The notes beneath the pieces are model-generated. The model did not search any database, had not been told where the DNA came from, and saw only the letters and a program-made list of their open reading frames with translations. From Longilinea sp964536805 (lineage in GTDB: Bacteria > Chloroflexota > Anaerolineae > Anaerolineales > Anaerolineaceae), in the NCBI GenBank assembly GCA_964536805.1, contig CAZHYQ010000002.1:1-64000 (forward strand): a stretch of 64,000 nt of DNA, given 5' to 3'. Shown here one piece after another: positions 1-8,573 of this stretch. Position numbers and translations under genes: made by a program. The first letter of the stretch is position 1, and each line of letters opens with the position of its first letter.

Positions 1-1080
1 GCCGAACGCCAGGCCAAAATCGAGGCCATGCGCGTGGTCGGCGACCGCATTGCCGCCCTGGATGAACAGGTGCGTGATGTGGAAGAAAGCCTGGGCAAAC
101 TGGTTGCCACCATCCCCAACCTTCCCGACCCCAGCACGCCCTTCGGCAAGGATGAACACGAAAACGTCGTCCTGCGTACCATGGGCCAGCCCAAAACCTT
201 CGACTTCACTCCCCTGCCGCATTGGGAGCTGGGACCCAAACTGGGCATCATCGACTTCGAACAGGGTGTCAAGATCACCGGCTCGCGCTTCTATGTGCTC
301 AACGGCGCCGGCGCGCGCCTGCAGCGCGCCCTGATTGCCTGGATGCTCGACCTGCACATCCGCCAGGGCTACAACGAAAAATACACGCCTTTCATGGTCA
401 AGGCGGATACGCTCTTTGCCTCGGGCCAACTGCCAAAATTTGTCGATAACCTCTATCATGACATCGAGGAAGATTACTGGTGGGTGCCGACGGCTGAGGT
501 GCCGCTGACCGGCATTCACATGGGAGATGTCTTCGAGGATGCGGTTCTGCCAGTTCGCTACACTGCCTACACGCCTTGCTTCCGCCGCGAGAAAATGAGC
601 GCCGGGCGCGACGTGCGCGGCATCAAGCGCGGCCACCAGTTCGACAAGGTCGAAATGTATATCTACTGCCGGCCGGAAGACTCGGCCCATGAGTTGGAAA
701 AAATGCTGGCGGATGCCGAGCAAACCTGCGCCGGTCTGGGTCTCACGTACCGCATTGTGCGGCTGTGCACCGGCGACCTGGGCTTCAACGCCCGCATCAC
801 CTACGACCTGGAAGTCTGGGCGCCGGGCTGCGGCGAATGGCTGGAAGTATCGTCGGTCTCTAACGTGGGCGATTTTCAAGCCCGCCGCGCGAATATCAAA
901 TACCGCCCGGCCGATGGCGGCAAGGTGCGCCTGGTGCACACCCTCAACGGGTCAGGCTTGGGTCTGCCGCGCACCTTCATCGCCGTGCTGGAAAACTACC
1001 AGCAAGCTGACGGATCGATCGTGGTGCCGGATGTGCTGCGCCCATGGATGGGCGGCGTAGAAACCATCAGCGCCCAATAA
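1..1080 (+). CDS. serS: Seryl-tRNA synthetase, 5'-truncated by window edge
   Basis: Class II aminoacyl-tRNA synthetase that charges tRNA-Ser. The frame is open from base 1, so the real start and most of the N-terminal coiled-coil tRNA-binding arm lie upstream; 359 residues are visible. The catalytic core is complete. Class II motif 2 is seen in the CFRREKMSAGRD stretch, followed by GHQFDKVEMY, and motif 3 near the end as NGSGLGLPRTFIAVLENYQ, both typical of SerRS. The stop is followed after 18 bases by a DUF456 gene on the same strand, so the two may be cotranscribed. The identification is secure; only the N-terminus is missing. Confidence 0.96.
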   Translation, partial: AERQAKIEAMRVVGDRIAALDEQVRDVEESLGKLVATIPNLPDPSTPFGKDEHENVVLRTMGQPKTFDFTPLPHWELGPKLGIIDFEQGVKITGSRFYVLNGAGARLQRALIAWMLDLHIRQGYNEKYTPFMVKADTLFASGQLPKFVDNLYHDIEEDYWWVPTAEVPLTGIHMGDVFEDAVLPVRYTAYTPCFRREKMSAGRDVRGIKRGHQFDKVEMYIYCRPEDSAHELEKMLADAEQTCAGLGLTYRIVRLCTGDLGFNARITYDLEVWAPGCGEWLEVSSVSNVGDFQARRANIKYRPADGGKVRLVHTLNGSGLGLPRTFIAVLENYQQADGSIVVPDVLRPWMGGVETISAQ

Positions 1081-1098
1081 GGTTCGAAGGATCCCCAC

Positions 1099-1602
1099 AT
1101 GGCAACCATTGCCCCCATCGCATTCAAAATCATCCTGCTGGCCTTTATGCTGGTCGGCTTGTTGGGCCTGGTGATTCCCATTTTGCCCGGTCTGACCATC
1201 ATCTGGGTGGCGGCTTTGGCTTACGGGCTGGTCATGGGTTTCAACCTGACCAGCGGCATCCTGTTTGGCGTCATGACGGTGTTGATGCTGATCGGCAGCG
1301 TAATCGACAACATCTTCATGGGTGCCAGCGCCAAACAAACCGGCGCCAGCTGGCTGGCAATCGGCGTTGCCCTGGCCGCCGGGGTGATCGGCAGCCTGAT
1401 CCTGCCGCCCTTCGGCGGTCTGGTGCTGGCGTTGATCGGCCTGTTCGCGGTCGAAATCATCCGCCTGCGCGATTGGCGCAAAGCCGCCAATTCAACCAAA
1501 AGCATGGCCATGGGCTGCGGCTGGTCGGTCGTCATCCGCTTCGGCATGGGCGTGCTGATGATCGGCCTGTGGCTGGTCTGGGCGTTTCTTCTTCAACATT
1601 AA
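1099..1602 (+). CDS. DUF456 family membrane protein
   Basis: A 167-residue, very hydrophobic protein with about four or five predicted membrane segments. Gly/Pro-rich turns such as GLVIPILPGLTIIW and GSLILPPFGGLVLALIG match the DUF456 family, whose function is unknown. A ribosome site (AAGGA) lies a few bases before the ATG. It follows serS closely on the same strand and ends just before a strong bidirectional terminator. No catalytic residues can be pointed to. The family call is made from pattern recognition, not a search. Confidence 0.75.
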   Translation: MATIAPIAFKIILLAFMLVGLLGLVIPILPGLTIIWVAALAYGLVMGFNLTSGILFGVMTVLMLIGSVIDNIFMGASAKQTGASWLAIGVALAAGVIGSLILPPFGGLVLALIGLFAVEIIRLRDWRKAANSTKSMAMGCGWSVVIRFGMGVLMIGLWLVWAFLLQH

Positions 1603-1620
1603 ATTTTGGAGCAATAACAA

Positions 1621-1646
1621 CCACTCCCGTCAATCTGCGGGAGTGG
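1621..1646. terminator. Bidirectional hairpin terminator between convergent genes
   Basis: A perfect 9-bp stem, CCACTCCCG (1621-1629) with CGGGAGTGG (1638-1646), and an 8-base loop, lies at the junction of two convergent genes. The loop carries the stop codon of the minus-strand PHP gene. The U-tract is short in both directions, so termination strength is uncertain. Confidence 0.65.
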
Positions 1647-2238
1647 TTTGATTTTCTTCCACTGCCAGCCTGCGCAGCGCTTGCAACAACTCCAGGTCAC
1701 CGGCTGGCTGGCCGGGCAGGTCATTCCAGAAAGCGCCGATCATGCTGTTCGAATGCGCATCGGAATTGCTGAACTGCACCATACCGTAGCGCTCAGCCAG
1801 GTCGCGGATTTCGTCTTCCCGTTGACGCGGCGTGTTGTTTGAGCGCACCTCGATGCCATCTGGCGGGTACAGAGCCAGATCGGCATGAATGATGGAAGCA
1901 TACCGAAATGGGTGCGCCAGCACGAGGTAACCGCCCTGCCTGCGTACAAAGCGCCACAGGTCGGGGTAATCCCAGTCTCTCCGTTCCAGACGCGGGTCTG
2001 GCAGACCCAGCACCAGCCAGTCTTCCTGGCCGGCGGTGATTTCGATGCCGTTATAAATGCGGAACGGCGCAAAGAAGTGTCTCATTTCGGTCAGCCGCGC
2101 CTGAGGCACCAGTTGGAAATGATCGGTAAATGCCAGGCCATCCAACCCGGCTGCGATGGCTGCCCGAATCTGGCTCACTTCATCATCCGTCGCGCAGGCA
2201 GAACGGTTGCTGGCGTGTACATGTAAATCTATACGCAT
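1630..2238 (-). CDS. PHP-domain metal-dependent phosphoesterase
   Basis: A 202-residue protein of the polymerase-and-histidinol-phosphatase superfamily. The metal-ligand pattern is complete: DLHVH (H6, H8), FTDH (D39, H40), E66, AHP (H109) and NSDAH (D160, H162). Such stand-alone PHP proteins hydrolyse phosphoesters or nucleotides (for example 3',5'-nucleoside bisphosphates) with two or three metal ions; the substrate here cannot be read from sequence. The stop codon lies inside the loop of the shared terminator. It converges with the DUF456 gene and is not obviously in an operon. Confidence 0.82.
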   Translation of the reverse strand: MRIDLHVHASNRSACATDDEVSQIRAAIAAGLDGLAFTDHFQLVPQARLTEMRHFFAPFRIYNGIEITAGQEDWLVLGLPDPRLERRDWDYPDLWRFVRRQGGYLVLAHPFRYASIIHADLALYPPDGIEVRSNNTPRQREDEIRDLAERYGMVQFSNSDAHSNSMIGAFWNDLPGQPAGDLELLQALRRLAVEENQTTPAD

Positions 2239-2303
2239 AAAATAATCCCTTCGATAAACCGCTTCATTTTACCAGACCCCGGTCAGATTCCCTCAAAATA
2301 AAA

Positions 2304-2331
2304 ACAGGCTGCCATTCGCCTGGCAGCCTGT
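2304..2331 (-). terminator. Intrinsic terminator of the ferritin gene
   Basis: An 11-bp perfect stem, ACAGGCTGCCA (2304-2314) with TGGCAGCCTGT (2321-2331), has a 6-base loop. On the minus strand it is followed by a U-rich tract (complement of 2295-2303). It lies 19 bases after the ferritin stop. Confidence 0.85.
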
Positions 2332-2349
2332 CCTCAAGTAAATAAACGC

Positions 2350-2838
2350 TTAATCAGCGTGGGTCAGGTAAGCTTCCAGCATGAGCAGGTTTTTCTCGCC
2401 AGCCCGCTGCACAATACTTAGCATATTCTGCATGCTCGAGACTTCCTCAAGCTGTTCGGTGACGAACCATGCCAGGAATTGTTGGCCAAGGTAATCCTTC
2501 TTGGCGACCGCGATGTCCATCAGGTGATTGATCTGGGCGGTGACTTCCTCTTCCCACTTGACGGCCAACGCAAAGGCTTCTTCTGCGCTAGCGAATTTCG
2601 CCTTGGGAGCCGCCAGCGGCGGGATGACCACCTCGCTACCGGTGTCGACGATGTACTTCACCAGCTTCATGGCGTGTTCGTTCTCTTCGGCAGCCTGTTT
2701 GTAGAATAAACCCGCCACTTTCTTAAGGGCATTGCCGTCAAAATACGTCGCGATGCTCACATATTGCAGTGAAGCCGCAAATTCACGCCCGATCTGGGCA
2801 TTGATCTCATCGCATAACTCTTTGCTGATCATAATCAT
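2350..2838 (-). CDS. ftnA: Ferritin (FtnA-type, non-haem)
   Basis: Iron-storage ferritin that oxidises Fe(II) and stores it in a 24-mer cage. With the start at 2838 (MIMISKELCDE) it is 162 residues, the usual bacterial length. Diiron-centre residues are visible: E19, E52 and H55 in the AAEENEHAM helix, E96, and Q129/E131 in TEQLEE. The open frame extends 13 codons further upstream, but that stretch resembles untranslated sequence and an AAAGG site lies before 2838. It stands as a single gene with its own terminator. No Fur box was identified with confidence. Confidence 0.9.
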   Translation of the reverse strand: MIMISKELCDEINAQIGREFAASLQYVSIATYFDGNALKKVAGLFYKQAAEENEHAMKLVKYIVDTGSEVVIPPLAAPKAKFASAEEAFALAVKWEEEVTAQINHLMDIAVAKKDYLGQQFLAWFVTEQLEEVSSMQNMLSIVQRAGEKNLLMLEAYLTHAD

Positions 2839-2955
2839 AATTGTTTTTCCTTTCACTCCATCGATGGGTGGTTGCACACAGTTATTAGGGAATTATATCA
2901 CTTCAAAGGTAATAAATCTCGCCATTGTGCGCGGGTTGTAATTAAAACTATGTCC

Positions 2956-3702
2956 CTATCGCTTTTCACGCGCAGCCAGCGCCAGGTAAAGTGCCACGGA
3001 ACCTGCCACCGCCGCGTTCAACGAGTCGATCTGCCCGTGAATTGGCAGGCGCATCAGCAAATCGCAATTATTGCGCACCAACAAACGCATGCCCTCGCCT
3101 TCGTTTCCCACCACCAAAGCCAGCGGTCCATCCAGACGCACCGAGCTGGCCAATTGCGCCTCCTCGCCGCCCTCCAGGCCAATAACCCATGCGCCGGCTT
3201 CTTTCAGCTCATCGATCGCCTGCGCCAGGTTGGCAACCGCCACCAATAAATGCTCGCTTGCGCCTGCCGAGGCATGAACCACCGCCGGCGTGACGCTGGC
3301 TGCCCGCCGCAGCGGAATCACCACGCCGTGCACGCCAACCACTTCAGCTGTCCGCAGCAAAGTCCCCAGGTTTTGCGGATTTTGAATCATATCCAGCACC
3401 AGCACAAAGAGCGGTTCCTGGCGTTCCTGGGCACGATCGAAAATATCGGCCATGGCAACATACGGATAGGCACTGGTTTCCAGCGCCACGCCCTGCGCTT
3501 GCGACCCTGGCTCGCCAATCCCATCAATCTGGCCGCGTTGAACGCGTTCGACTTTCAACTTGCGGCCGGCCGCCATTTGAAGAATCTCAGCCAGCTTGCC
3601 TTTTTCCTCCACGCCGGCTGCCACCCACAACCGGAACACATCCCGCCGCCGGGTGCGCAGTACTTCAAAAACCGGATTTCGCCCGGTAATCCATTCTTTC
3701 AT
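2956..3702 (-). CDS. rlmB: 23S rRNA Gm2251-type 2'-O-methyltransferase (SpoU/TrmH family)
   Basis: Knotted SPOUT methyltransferase using SAM to 2'-O-methylate ribose, in the RlmB branch. It has an N-terminal substrate-binding domain (GRNPVFEVL, residues about 6-14). The catalytic knot shows motif 1 NPQNLGTLLRTAE, motif 2 VVGNEGEGM and motif 3 LPIHGQIDSLNAAVAGSVALY. I chose the start at 3702 (MKEWITGRN) because GGAG lies about 7 bases upstream and the extra 26 N-terminal codons of the longer frame are unlike the family; the product is then 248 residues. It follows cysS on the same strand, separated by a terminator. Confidence 0.88.
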   Translation of the reverse strand: MKEWITGRNPVFEVLRTRRRDVFRLWVAAGVEEKGKLAEILQMAAGRKLKVERVQRGQIDGIGEPGSQAQGVALETSAYPYVAMADIFDRAQERQEPLFVLVLDMIQNPQNLGTLLRTAEVVGVHGVVIPLRRAASVTPAVVHASAGASEHLLVAVANLAQAIDELKEAGAWVIGLEGGEEAQLASSVRLDGPLALVVGNEGEGMRLLVRNNCDLLMRLPIHGQIDSLNAAVAGSVALYLALAAREKR

Positions 3703-3754
3703 GCCTGCTCCAATTCGATCCTTGAATGAGTTGAGGATGGTTCTGAAAAAGAAA

Positions 3755-3784
3755 GGCGATGCAATCCGTGGATTAAGCATCGCC
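3755..3784 (-). terminator. Intrinsic terminator after cysS
   Basis: Inverted repeat GGCGATGC (3755-3762) with GCATCGCC (3777-3784). On the minus strand it is followed by a U-rich tract (complement of 3745-3754). It lies 20 bases past the cysS stop, separating cysS from rlmB. Confidence 0.7.
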
Positions 3785-3803
3785 CATGAACCTTCTTTCT
3801 GTC

Positions 3804-5204
3804 CTAATCAAAATGCCAGGTGCTGCCCTCTTTCGAGTCCTCTATGGATACGCCCAATTCCTTTAACCGGTCACGCACCAGATCCGAGAGCGCCCACAAC
3901 TTTTGCTTGCGCAATTCAACCCGCATTTCCAGCAGCAAATCGATGAAAACGCCGGCTTCACCGCCGCCCTGCGTTGCTTTTTGCAAAGTCAGTCCTAAAA
4001 CGCCGGCCAGTGTGTGTAGCTTTTCCTGCGCTGCCTTTAATTGTGCGTCATTGGCGCCATCGGCGCGCGCCTGGTTGGTGGCACGCACCAGTTCAAACAG
4101 CGCGGCCATCGCTCCGGCGGTATTAAAATCGTCATCCATCGACTCGCCAAATGCCTGTTCACTGGCGGTCAACTGAGCAGCCAGGCTTTTCAGGCTGGCT
4201 TCCGGAGCGCCCTTTACACCCGGCAGGGCTGGTTTCAACGCCGATGAAAGCCGCTCGACGCCCTTTTCGGCCTGATCAATCACATCATCGTTGAAGGTCA
4301 ATGGGCCGCGGTAACCGGAATTGAGCACCATGAAGCGCAGCGTATCCGCACTATGTTTGGCCAGAAAATCCTCGATGGTCACCAGGTTGCCCAGCGACTT
4401 GGACATCTTTTCGCCGCCCAGCTGGAGCATGCCGTTGTGAACCCAGTAGCGGGCGAAAGGTTTACCAGTCAGGCTCTCCGTCTGTGCAATTTCATTCTCG
4501 TGGTGCGGGAACACCAGGTCATTGCCGCCGCCGTGAATGTCAATCTGTTCGCCCAGGTGGTGCAGGTTCATGGCCGAGCACTCGATATGCCATCCTGGGC
4601 GGCCCATGCCCCACGGACTCTGCCAGGCTGGCTCGCCAGGTTTGGCAGCCTTCCACAGGGCAAAGTCCATCGGATTTTCTTTCTGTTCATCAATTTCAAT
4701 GCGCGCGCCAGCCTGCATATCCTCCAAGCGGCGGCCGGAGAGGTGCCCGTAATTGGGGTCTTTTTCCACCCGAAAATACACGTCGCCGCCAGCCGGGTAG
4801 GCAAACCCGCGCTCGATCAGACCCTCGATCATCGCGATGATTTGCGGAATCTCCTGGGTGGCGCGGGGATTGATGGTGGCTGGCAGAATATTTAGATCCT
4901 GCAAATTTTGGGCAAACTCGCGGATATACCCTTCCGCCAGTTGATAAGGATCGACACCCTGCTGGTTGGCGCGCAGAATGATTTTGTCATCCACGTCGGT
5001 GAAATTCATGACATGTTTGACTTCATAGCCGCGGTAGATCAGGTACCGCCGGATGATGTCGAACACCAGGGCTGACATGGCATGCCCGACGTGCGCCTTG
5101 TTGTAGACCGTCGGACCGCAAACGTACATCCGGACTCGATTTGGCTCGAGGGTCGCGAATTCCTCTTTGCGGCGGGCGAGGGTGTTGTAGATTTTCAAAG
5201 TCAT
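3804..5204 (-). CDS. cysS: Cysteinyl-tRNA synthetase
   Basis: Class I synthetase charging tRNA-Cys. Key motifs are YVCGPTVYN (zinc-ligand C29), HVGH (38-41, the HIGH box), ECSAMN and FPHHENE (further zinc ligands), and EKMSKS (the KMSKS loop). About 466 residues is the normal full length. I chose the ATG at 5204 (MTLKIYN) because AAAGGA lies 7 bases upstream; an upstream in-frame ATG at 5225 overlaps the stop of the PIN/TRAM gene as TAATG. Cotranscription with the PIN/TRAM gene is likely, as cysS and YacL-like genes are often close in bacteria. Confidence 0.96.
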   Translation of the reverse strand: MTLKIYNTLARRKEEFATLEPNRVRMYVCGPTVYNKAHVGHAMSALVFDIIRRYLIYRGYEVKHVMNFTDVDDKIILRANQQGVDPYQLAEGYIREFAQNLQDLNILPATINPRATQEIPQIIAMIEGLIERGFAYPAGGDVYFRVEKDPNYGHLSGRRLEDMQAGARIEIDEQKENPMDFALWKAAKPGEPAWQSPWGMGRPGWHIECSAMNLHHLGEQIDIHGGGNDLVFPHHENEIAQTESLTGKPFARYWVHNGMLQLGGEKMSKSLGNLVTIEDFLAKHSADTLRFMVLNSGYRGPLTFNDDVIDQAEKGVERLSSALKPALPGVKGAPEASLKSLAAQLTASEQAFGESMDDDFNTAGAMAALFELVRATNQARADGANDAQLKAAQEKLHTLAGVLGLTLQKATQGGGEAGVFIDLLLEMRVELRKQKLWALSDLVRDRLKELGVSIEDSKEGSTWHFD

Positions 5205-5224
5205 CGCGCTGTCCTTTCGTGCCA

Positions 5225-6322
5225 TTAGCGATCTTCCGGCTTGGCAAAAATCATCCGTCCGGCGGCTGTTTGCAGCACCTTGGTGACCGTTACGGGTATT
5301 TCCTGGTTCATGAATTCGCGGCCATTTTCTACCACCACCATCGTACCATCATCCATGTAGCCCACGCCTTGATTGGATTCCTTGCCGTCCTGGATGACCC
5401 GGATGCCCAGCGTTTCACCAGGCAGCAGCACAGATTTAACCGCATTGGCCAGCTCGTTGACGTTAAGCACCAAAACGCCTTGCAACTCGGCGATGCGGTT
5501 CAAATTGTAATCATTGGTCAGAATGGGGCACTTTAATTGCCGCGCCAGGATGACCAGTTTGTCGTCCACCTCGCGCACGCCTTCCACATCGATATCAGTC
5601 AACCGTACCGGGATGGAGGGCTCCTTTTGCAGCACGGAAAGCACTTCCATGCCGCGCCGGCCGCGCTGGCGGCGCAGACTGTCGGCTGAATCGGCAATGT
5701 ATTGTAATTCAGCCAGCACGAAATGCGGGATGAGTAGAGCGCCCGGCAGGAAGCCTGTGCGGGCAATATCGGCGATCCGGCCGTCGATGATCACGCTGGT
5801 GTCCAGCAGGATGGTGCGGCTGTCCGCCCAGTTCAGGCTGGCGTCATGCCCGCGCATTTCTGAACTGCCTCCGCTGCCGCCTTTGCCGGAAATCGAAGAA
5901 AAAACACTGAACAGATCAGACTGGCGCATTACAAAAACGGACACGCCCAAATAACCAAAAAACAACACCCCGACGAAGGGCAGGATATTTCCAAAAGGAT
6001 CCGGCAGCAGCGAGATGGGGAACGCCAAAAGCGCGGCGACTAAAAGTCCCGCGATGACGCCTGCAAACGCAGCAAACAGGGTTTGAGCCGAAACGCGCCC
6101 CAATAATGCCCGCAGCGCTCGTATGGGCCGGGTGGTGAATATGGGGGTGAGAATCAGTCCAACCAGTGCGCCCACCAACCCGATGGTGAAGGCATATTGC
6201 TCAACAGTGAAATTTGTCACCCCGGGACCGGTCGCCAGGCGGCCCAAGTGGGTGCCCCAGATAACGCCAACAATTGCAAAAACAATCATGCCAATTAAAC
6301 GAAAAATGAAATCAACGCTCAT
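5225..6322 (-). CDS. PIN/TRAM domain membrane protein (YacL-like)
   Basis: A 365-residue protein with about four membrane segments in the first 135 residues, then a PIN nuclease-fold domain (ILLDTSVIIDGRIADI, acidic residues in LAELQ and DDKLVILA, and TNDYNLNRIAEL). A C-terminal TRAM-type RNA-binding domain follows (GETLGIRVIQDGKESNQGVGYMDDGTMVVVENGR). This is the architecture of Bacillus YacL, whose role is poorly known; ribonuclease activity is presumed from the fold. It lies directly upstream of cysS with overlapping stop and possible start codons. The start ATG at 6322 gives the expected MSVDFIFRL membrane start. Confidence 0.88.
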   Translation of the reverse strand: MSVDFIFRLIGMIVFAIVGVIWGTHLGRLATGPGVTNFTVEQYAFTIGLVGALVGLILTPIFTTRPIRALRALLGRVSAQTLFAAFAGVIAGLLVAALLAFPISLLPDPFGNILPFVGVLFFGYLGVSVFVMRQSDLFSVFSSISGKGGSGGSSEMRGHDASLNWADSRTILLDTSVIIDGRIADIARTGFLPGALLIPHFVLAELQYIADSADSLRRQRGRRGMEVLSVLQKEPSIPVRLTDIDVEGVREVDDKLVILARQLKCPILTNDYNLNRIAELQGVLVLNVNELANAVKSVLLPGETLGIRVIQDGKESNQGVGYMDDGTMVVVENGREFMNQEIPVTVTKVLQTAAGRMIFAKPEDR

Positions 6323-6494
6323 GATAATGACTCCCCAAAAATGTTAAGGTGCGGAATGAATGAATTAAATGATGTCCTAAAATGATAGCACTTGTCATTG
6401 TGCGAGTCAATGAAGGGCGGTCGGGCGGAGGCCTGGCGTCGGTTTTGTTGACACGCATCCTGAGGCATGATAAAATTTCGCCGTTCGGTAATCC

Positions 6495-6567
6495 GCCCCC
6501 ATTGTCTAGTGGCCCAGGACGTGGCCCTCTCAAGGCCAAAACGCGAGTTCGAACCTCGCTGGGGGCA
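6495..6567 (+). tRNA. tRNA-Glu (anticodon CTC)
   Basis: A full cloverleaf can be drawn. Acceptor stem GCCCCCA (6495-6501) pairs with TGGGGGC (6560-6566), with discriminator A6567. The anticodon stem TGGCC/GGCCA encloses loop CTCTCAA with anticodon CTC at 6529-6531. The T-arm is GCGAG-TTCGAAC-CTCGC (6543-6559). The 3' CCA is not encoded. A CTC anticodon reads GAG codons, so a second tRNA-Glu(TTC) is expected elsewhere. A strong terminator follows. Confidence 0.95.
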
Positions 6568-6573
6568 CAAACT

Positions 6574-6597
6574 AAAACGCCATAGTGGCGTTTTTTT
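6574..6597 (+). terminator. Intrinsic terminator of tRNA-Glu
   Basis: A 9-bp stem, AAAACGCCA (6574-6582) with TGGCGTTTT (6586-6594), has a 3-base loop and a run of T through 6597. It is placed immediately after the tRNA. Confidence 0.9.
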
Positions 6598-6681
6598 GTC
6601 CCTCTCACACCATCGAGGTGCAGGGGCCAAAACGCAAGTTCGCCTGCCCACGCAGAGGGAACCTCGCTGGGGCAAAAACTA
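6598..6681 (+). repeat. Decayed partial copy of tRNA-Glu 3' region with two hairpin inserts
   Basis: Downstream of the terminator the sequence repeats the tRNA from its anticodon loop onward: CCCTCTCA, then GGCCAAAACGC-AGTTCG, then AACCTCGCTGGGGC and the trailing AAAACTA. It is interrupted twice. The first insert holds CACC-ATCGA-GGTG (6609-6621 region); the second (6643-6659) holds CTGC-CCAC-GCAG. Both are small hairpins. It cannot fold as a functional tRNA. It may be a relic of an integration event using the tRNA 3' end, or a tandem duplication that decayed. The gap between 6322 and 6776 otherwise holds only the tRNA and its terminator. Confidence 0.65.
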
Positions 6682-6775
6682 TTGCGGAATGTTGATTTCT
6701 GATTGCTGATTGATCAGCCGAAGGATAGGATTAGGCCTTTTCCTGTATACAAGGCGTAAAGACCAGTAAGCCTCG

Positions 6776-7597
6776 TTATTTGTCGTTGCCGGATAGCTGC
6801 GCCATCTCGGCATCGCTCAAAATAATTTCAGCCGCGGCCAGATTCTCGGCTTGATGTTGCGGGTTGAAAGACATCGGGATGGTGATCACCCGCGCCTGTG
6901 TTGTCAGCCAGGCCAGCGCGATCTGGTAGGCTGAAACACCCCGCGATTGGGCGATGCTTTTTAGCACCTTGTTTCCGGCGACGTAGCGGTGCTTTACCGG
7001 ACTGTAGGCTGTCAGCAGGATATTGTTTTGCTGGCAATACTCCAGCACGCCGTTCTTCACATAGGACTGGTCGGGCAGACAGTAGGAAACCTGATCGGTC
7101 AACAGCGGTGTTTCAGACAGGGCTACTGCTTGTTTGAGCAGCTTGAGGTTGAAGTTGCTGACGCCTACATGCCTTACTTTGCCCTGACTCACCAATTCGT
7201 TGAGCGCTCGAAAAGTTTCCGGCAGTTTCATCCCCAACCTGGGCCAGTGGATCAGGTACAAATCGAGATAATCCATCCGCAACCGCCGCAGGCTGTTTTC
7301 GCAACACCGCAGAACGTCCTGGTATTGCAAATGGTCGGGTGAGACCTTTGAGGTAATGAACAAGTCTTCACGCGCTACGCCCGATTCCCAAATCGCCTTC
7401 CCAAGCAACTCCTCGGCGTGTCCCGCTGCGTAACCCTCCGCGGTATCAAAATGGGAGTATCCGATTGCAAGAGCCGATCGCAATGCCGCAATCGAGCGTT
7501 CATCACTGCTCAAATCCGGGCTGCCGGTACCGCCGATTGTCCAGGTGCCAAAACCAATTTTTGGAATATGCAGGGTTTCAATCAATTCGTATCTCAT
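6776..7597 (-). CDS. Aldo/keto reductase
   Basis: A 273-residue NAD(P)H-dependent oxidoreductase with a TIM-barrel fold. The catalytic tetrad is readable: D51 and Y56 in HFDTAEGYAAG, K84 in ITSKVSP and H117 in YLIHWP. GVSNFN lies on the substrate side and IPMSFNPQHQAEN in the cofactor region. It reduces aldehydes or ketones to alcohols; the substrate is unknown. A -10 box (TATAAT, minus strand 7611-7606) ends only 8 bases before the ATG, and no ribosome site is seen, so the mRNA should be almost leaderless. Confidence 0.9.
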   Translation of the reverse strand: MRYELIETLHIPKIGFGTWTIGGTGSPDLSSDERSIAALRSALAIGYSHFDTAEGYAAGHAEELLGKAIWESGVAREDLFITSKVSPDHLQYQDVLRCCENSLRRLRMDYLDLYLIHWPRLGMKLPETFRALNELVSQGKVRHVGVSNFNLKLLKQAVALSETPLLTDQVSYCLPDQSYVKNGVLEYCQQNNILLTAYSPVKHRYVAGNKVLKSIAQSRGVSAYQIALAWLTTQARVITIPMSFNPQHQAENLAAAEIILSDAEMAQLSGNDK

Positions 7598-7727
7598 AAT
7601 CAGAAATTATAGCATCGCAGCCATAACCCATGACGAATGGCAAGCGTCTTTAGGAGCAAACAACCGTTCCAATTCACAATTCATTCAGACCATTTCCATT
7701 CACGGATGATGCTTCCATTTCTTGATA

Positions 7728-7733
7728 TATAAT
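7728..7733 (+). promoter_or_regulatory. Likely -10 box of the SAM hydrolase/ECF operon
   Basis: A consensus TATAAT at 7728-7733 in an AT-rich patch gives an expected transcript start near 7740 and a leader of about 33 bases. The leader carries AAAGGG before the ATG at 7773. No good -35 hexamer is present. Confidence 0.5.
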
Positions 7734-7772
7734 CAAACGAGGGGAATAAAATAACGTACAAAGGGCATTGGC

Positions 7773-8573
7773 ATGACCGTAATCTCCATCACCACCGATT
7801 TCGGCCAAAAAGACGGCTTTGTGGGCACCATGAAGGGCGTCATCTGGAAGATCTGCCCCCAGGCGCAGATTGCAGATATCACTCACGATGTGCCGCCGCA
7901 GGATATTTTCACAGGCGCCTTTGCATTGTGGCGCGCGGTCCCGTTTTTTCCGACAGGAAGCATTCATGTGGCGGTGGTTGACCCCGGAGTGGGCACGCAG
8001 CGCCGGCCGATGGCAGCCCGTCTCGGCGACCAATACGTCGTCGGACCGGACAATGGCTTATTCACGCTCCTTATCCAAACCGCAGTAAAAGAGAAACAGC
8101 CCGTAACGTTCATCCATCTGAATCAGCCCGAGTATTGGCTTCCAGCCGTCAGCCGCACGTTTCACGGCCGCGATATTTTTGCGCCGGTTGCCGCCCACCT
8201 GGCAAATGGCGTGGCGCTGGAAAAACTGGGTTCAGAATTTGCCGATCCCGTCCTGCTGGAAATTGCGCAGCCTGAACGCACTGAAAATGGCTGGATCGCG
8301 CACATCACTGTGATCGATGCTTTTGGCAACGTCACCACCGATCTGAACGCCAGCCTGCTGGGCGGCCGCAGGGATGTTCGCCTGCGGATTGGCAATGCCG
8401 AGGTTACCGGCATTATTGCTTCTTACGGACAGAGAAACCCCGGCGACCTGGTGGCAGTGGTTGACAGCGAAGGTTTCATTGAAATTGCCGTGGTCAACGG
8501 CAGTGCTGCAGCCCGCCTGGGCGCAAAGCTCGGCGACCAAATTGAAATTCTCATCCCGCCCGGACTGCAATGA
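7773..8573 (+). CDS. S-adenosyl-L-methionine hydrolase, adenosine-forming (DUF62)
   Basis: Member of the DUF62/chlorinase-fluorinase-like family that uses water to cleave SAM to adenosine and methionine. A 266-residue two-domain protein with the family signatures ISITTDFGQKDGFVG (D9), VVDPGVGTQRRP (Asp and Arg of the water-activating triad) and RTFHGRDIFAPVAAHL (the His). The C-terminal domain (GNVTTDLNASLL, VDSEGFIEIAVVNGSAA) is also typical. Its stop overlaps the ATG of the next gene by 4 bases (ATGA), so it is translationally coupled to an ECF transporter. That coupling suggests its product or precursor is linked to what the transporter carries. Confidence 0.9.
   Translation: MTVISITTDFGQKDGFVGTMKGVIWKICPQAQIADITHDVPPQDIFTGAFALWRAVPFFPTGSIHVAVVDPGVGTQRRPMAARLGDQYVVGPDNGLFTLLIQTAVKEKQPVTFIHLNQPEYWLPAVSRTFHGRDIFAPVAAHLANGVALEKLGSEFADPVLLEIAQPERTENGWIAHITVIDAFGNVTTDLNASLLGGRRDVRLRIGNAEVTGIIASYGQRNPGDLVAVVDSEGFIEIAVVNGSAAARLGAKLGDQIEILIPPGLQ

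Noticed and set aside
6598..6681. A second tRNA-Glu gene with an intron
   Set aside because: The 5' half and acceptor strand are missing, so no cloverleaf can form.
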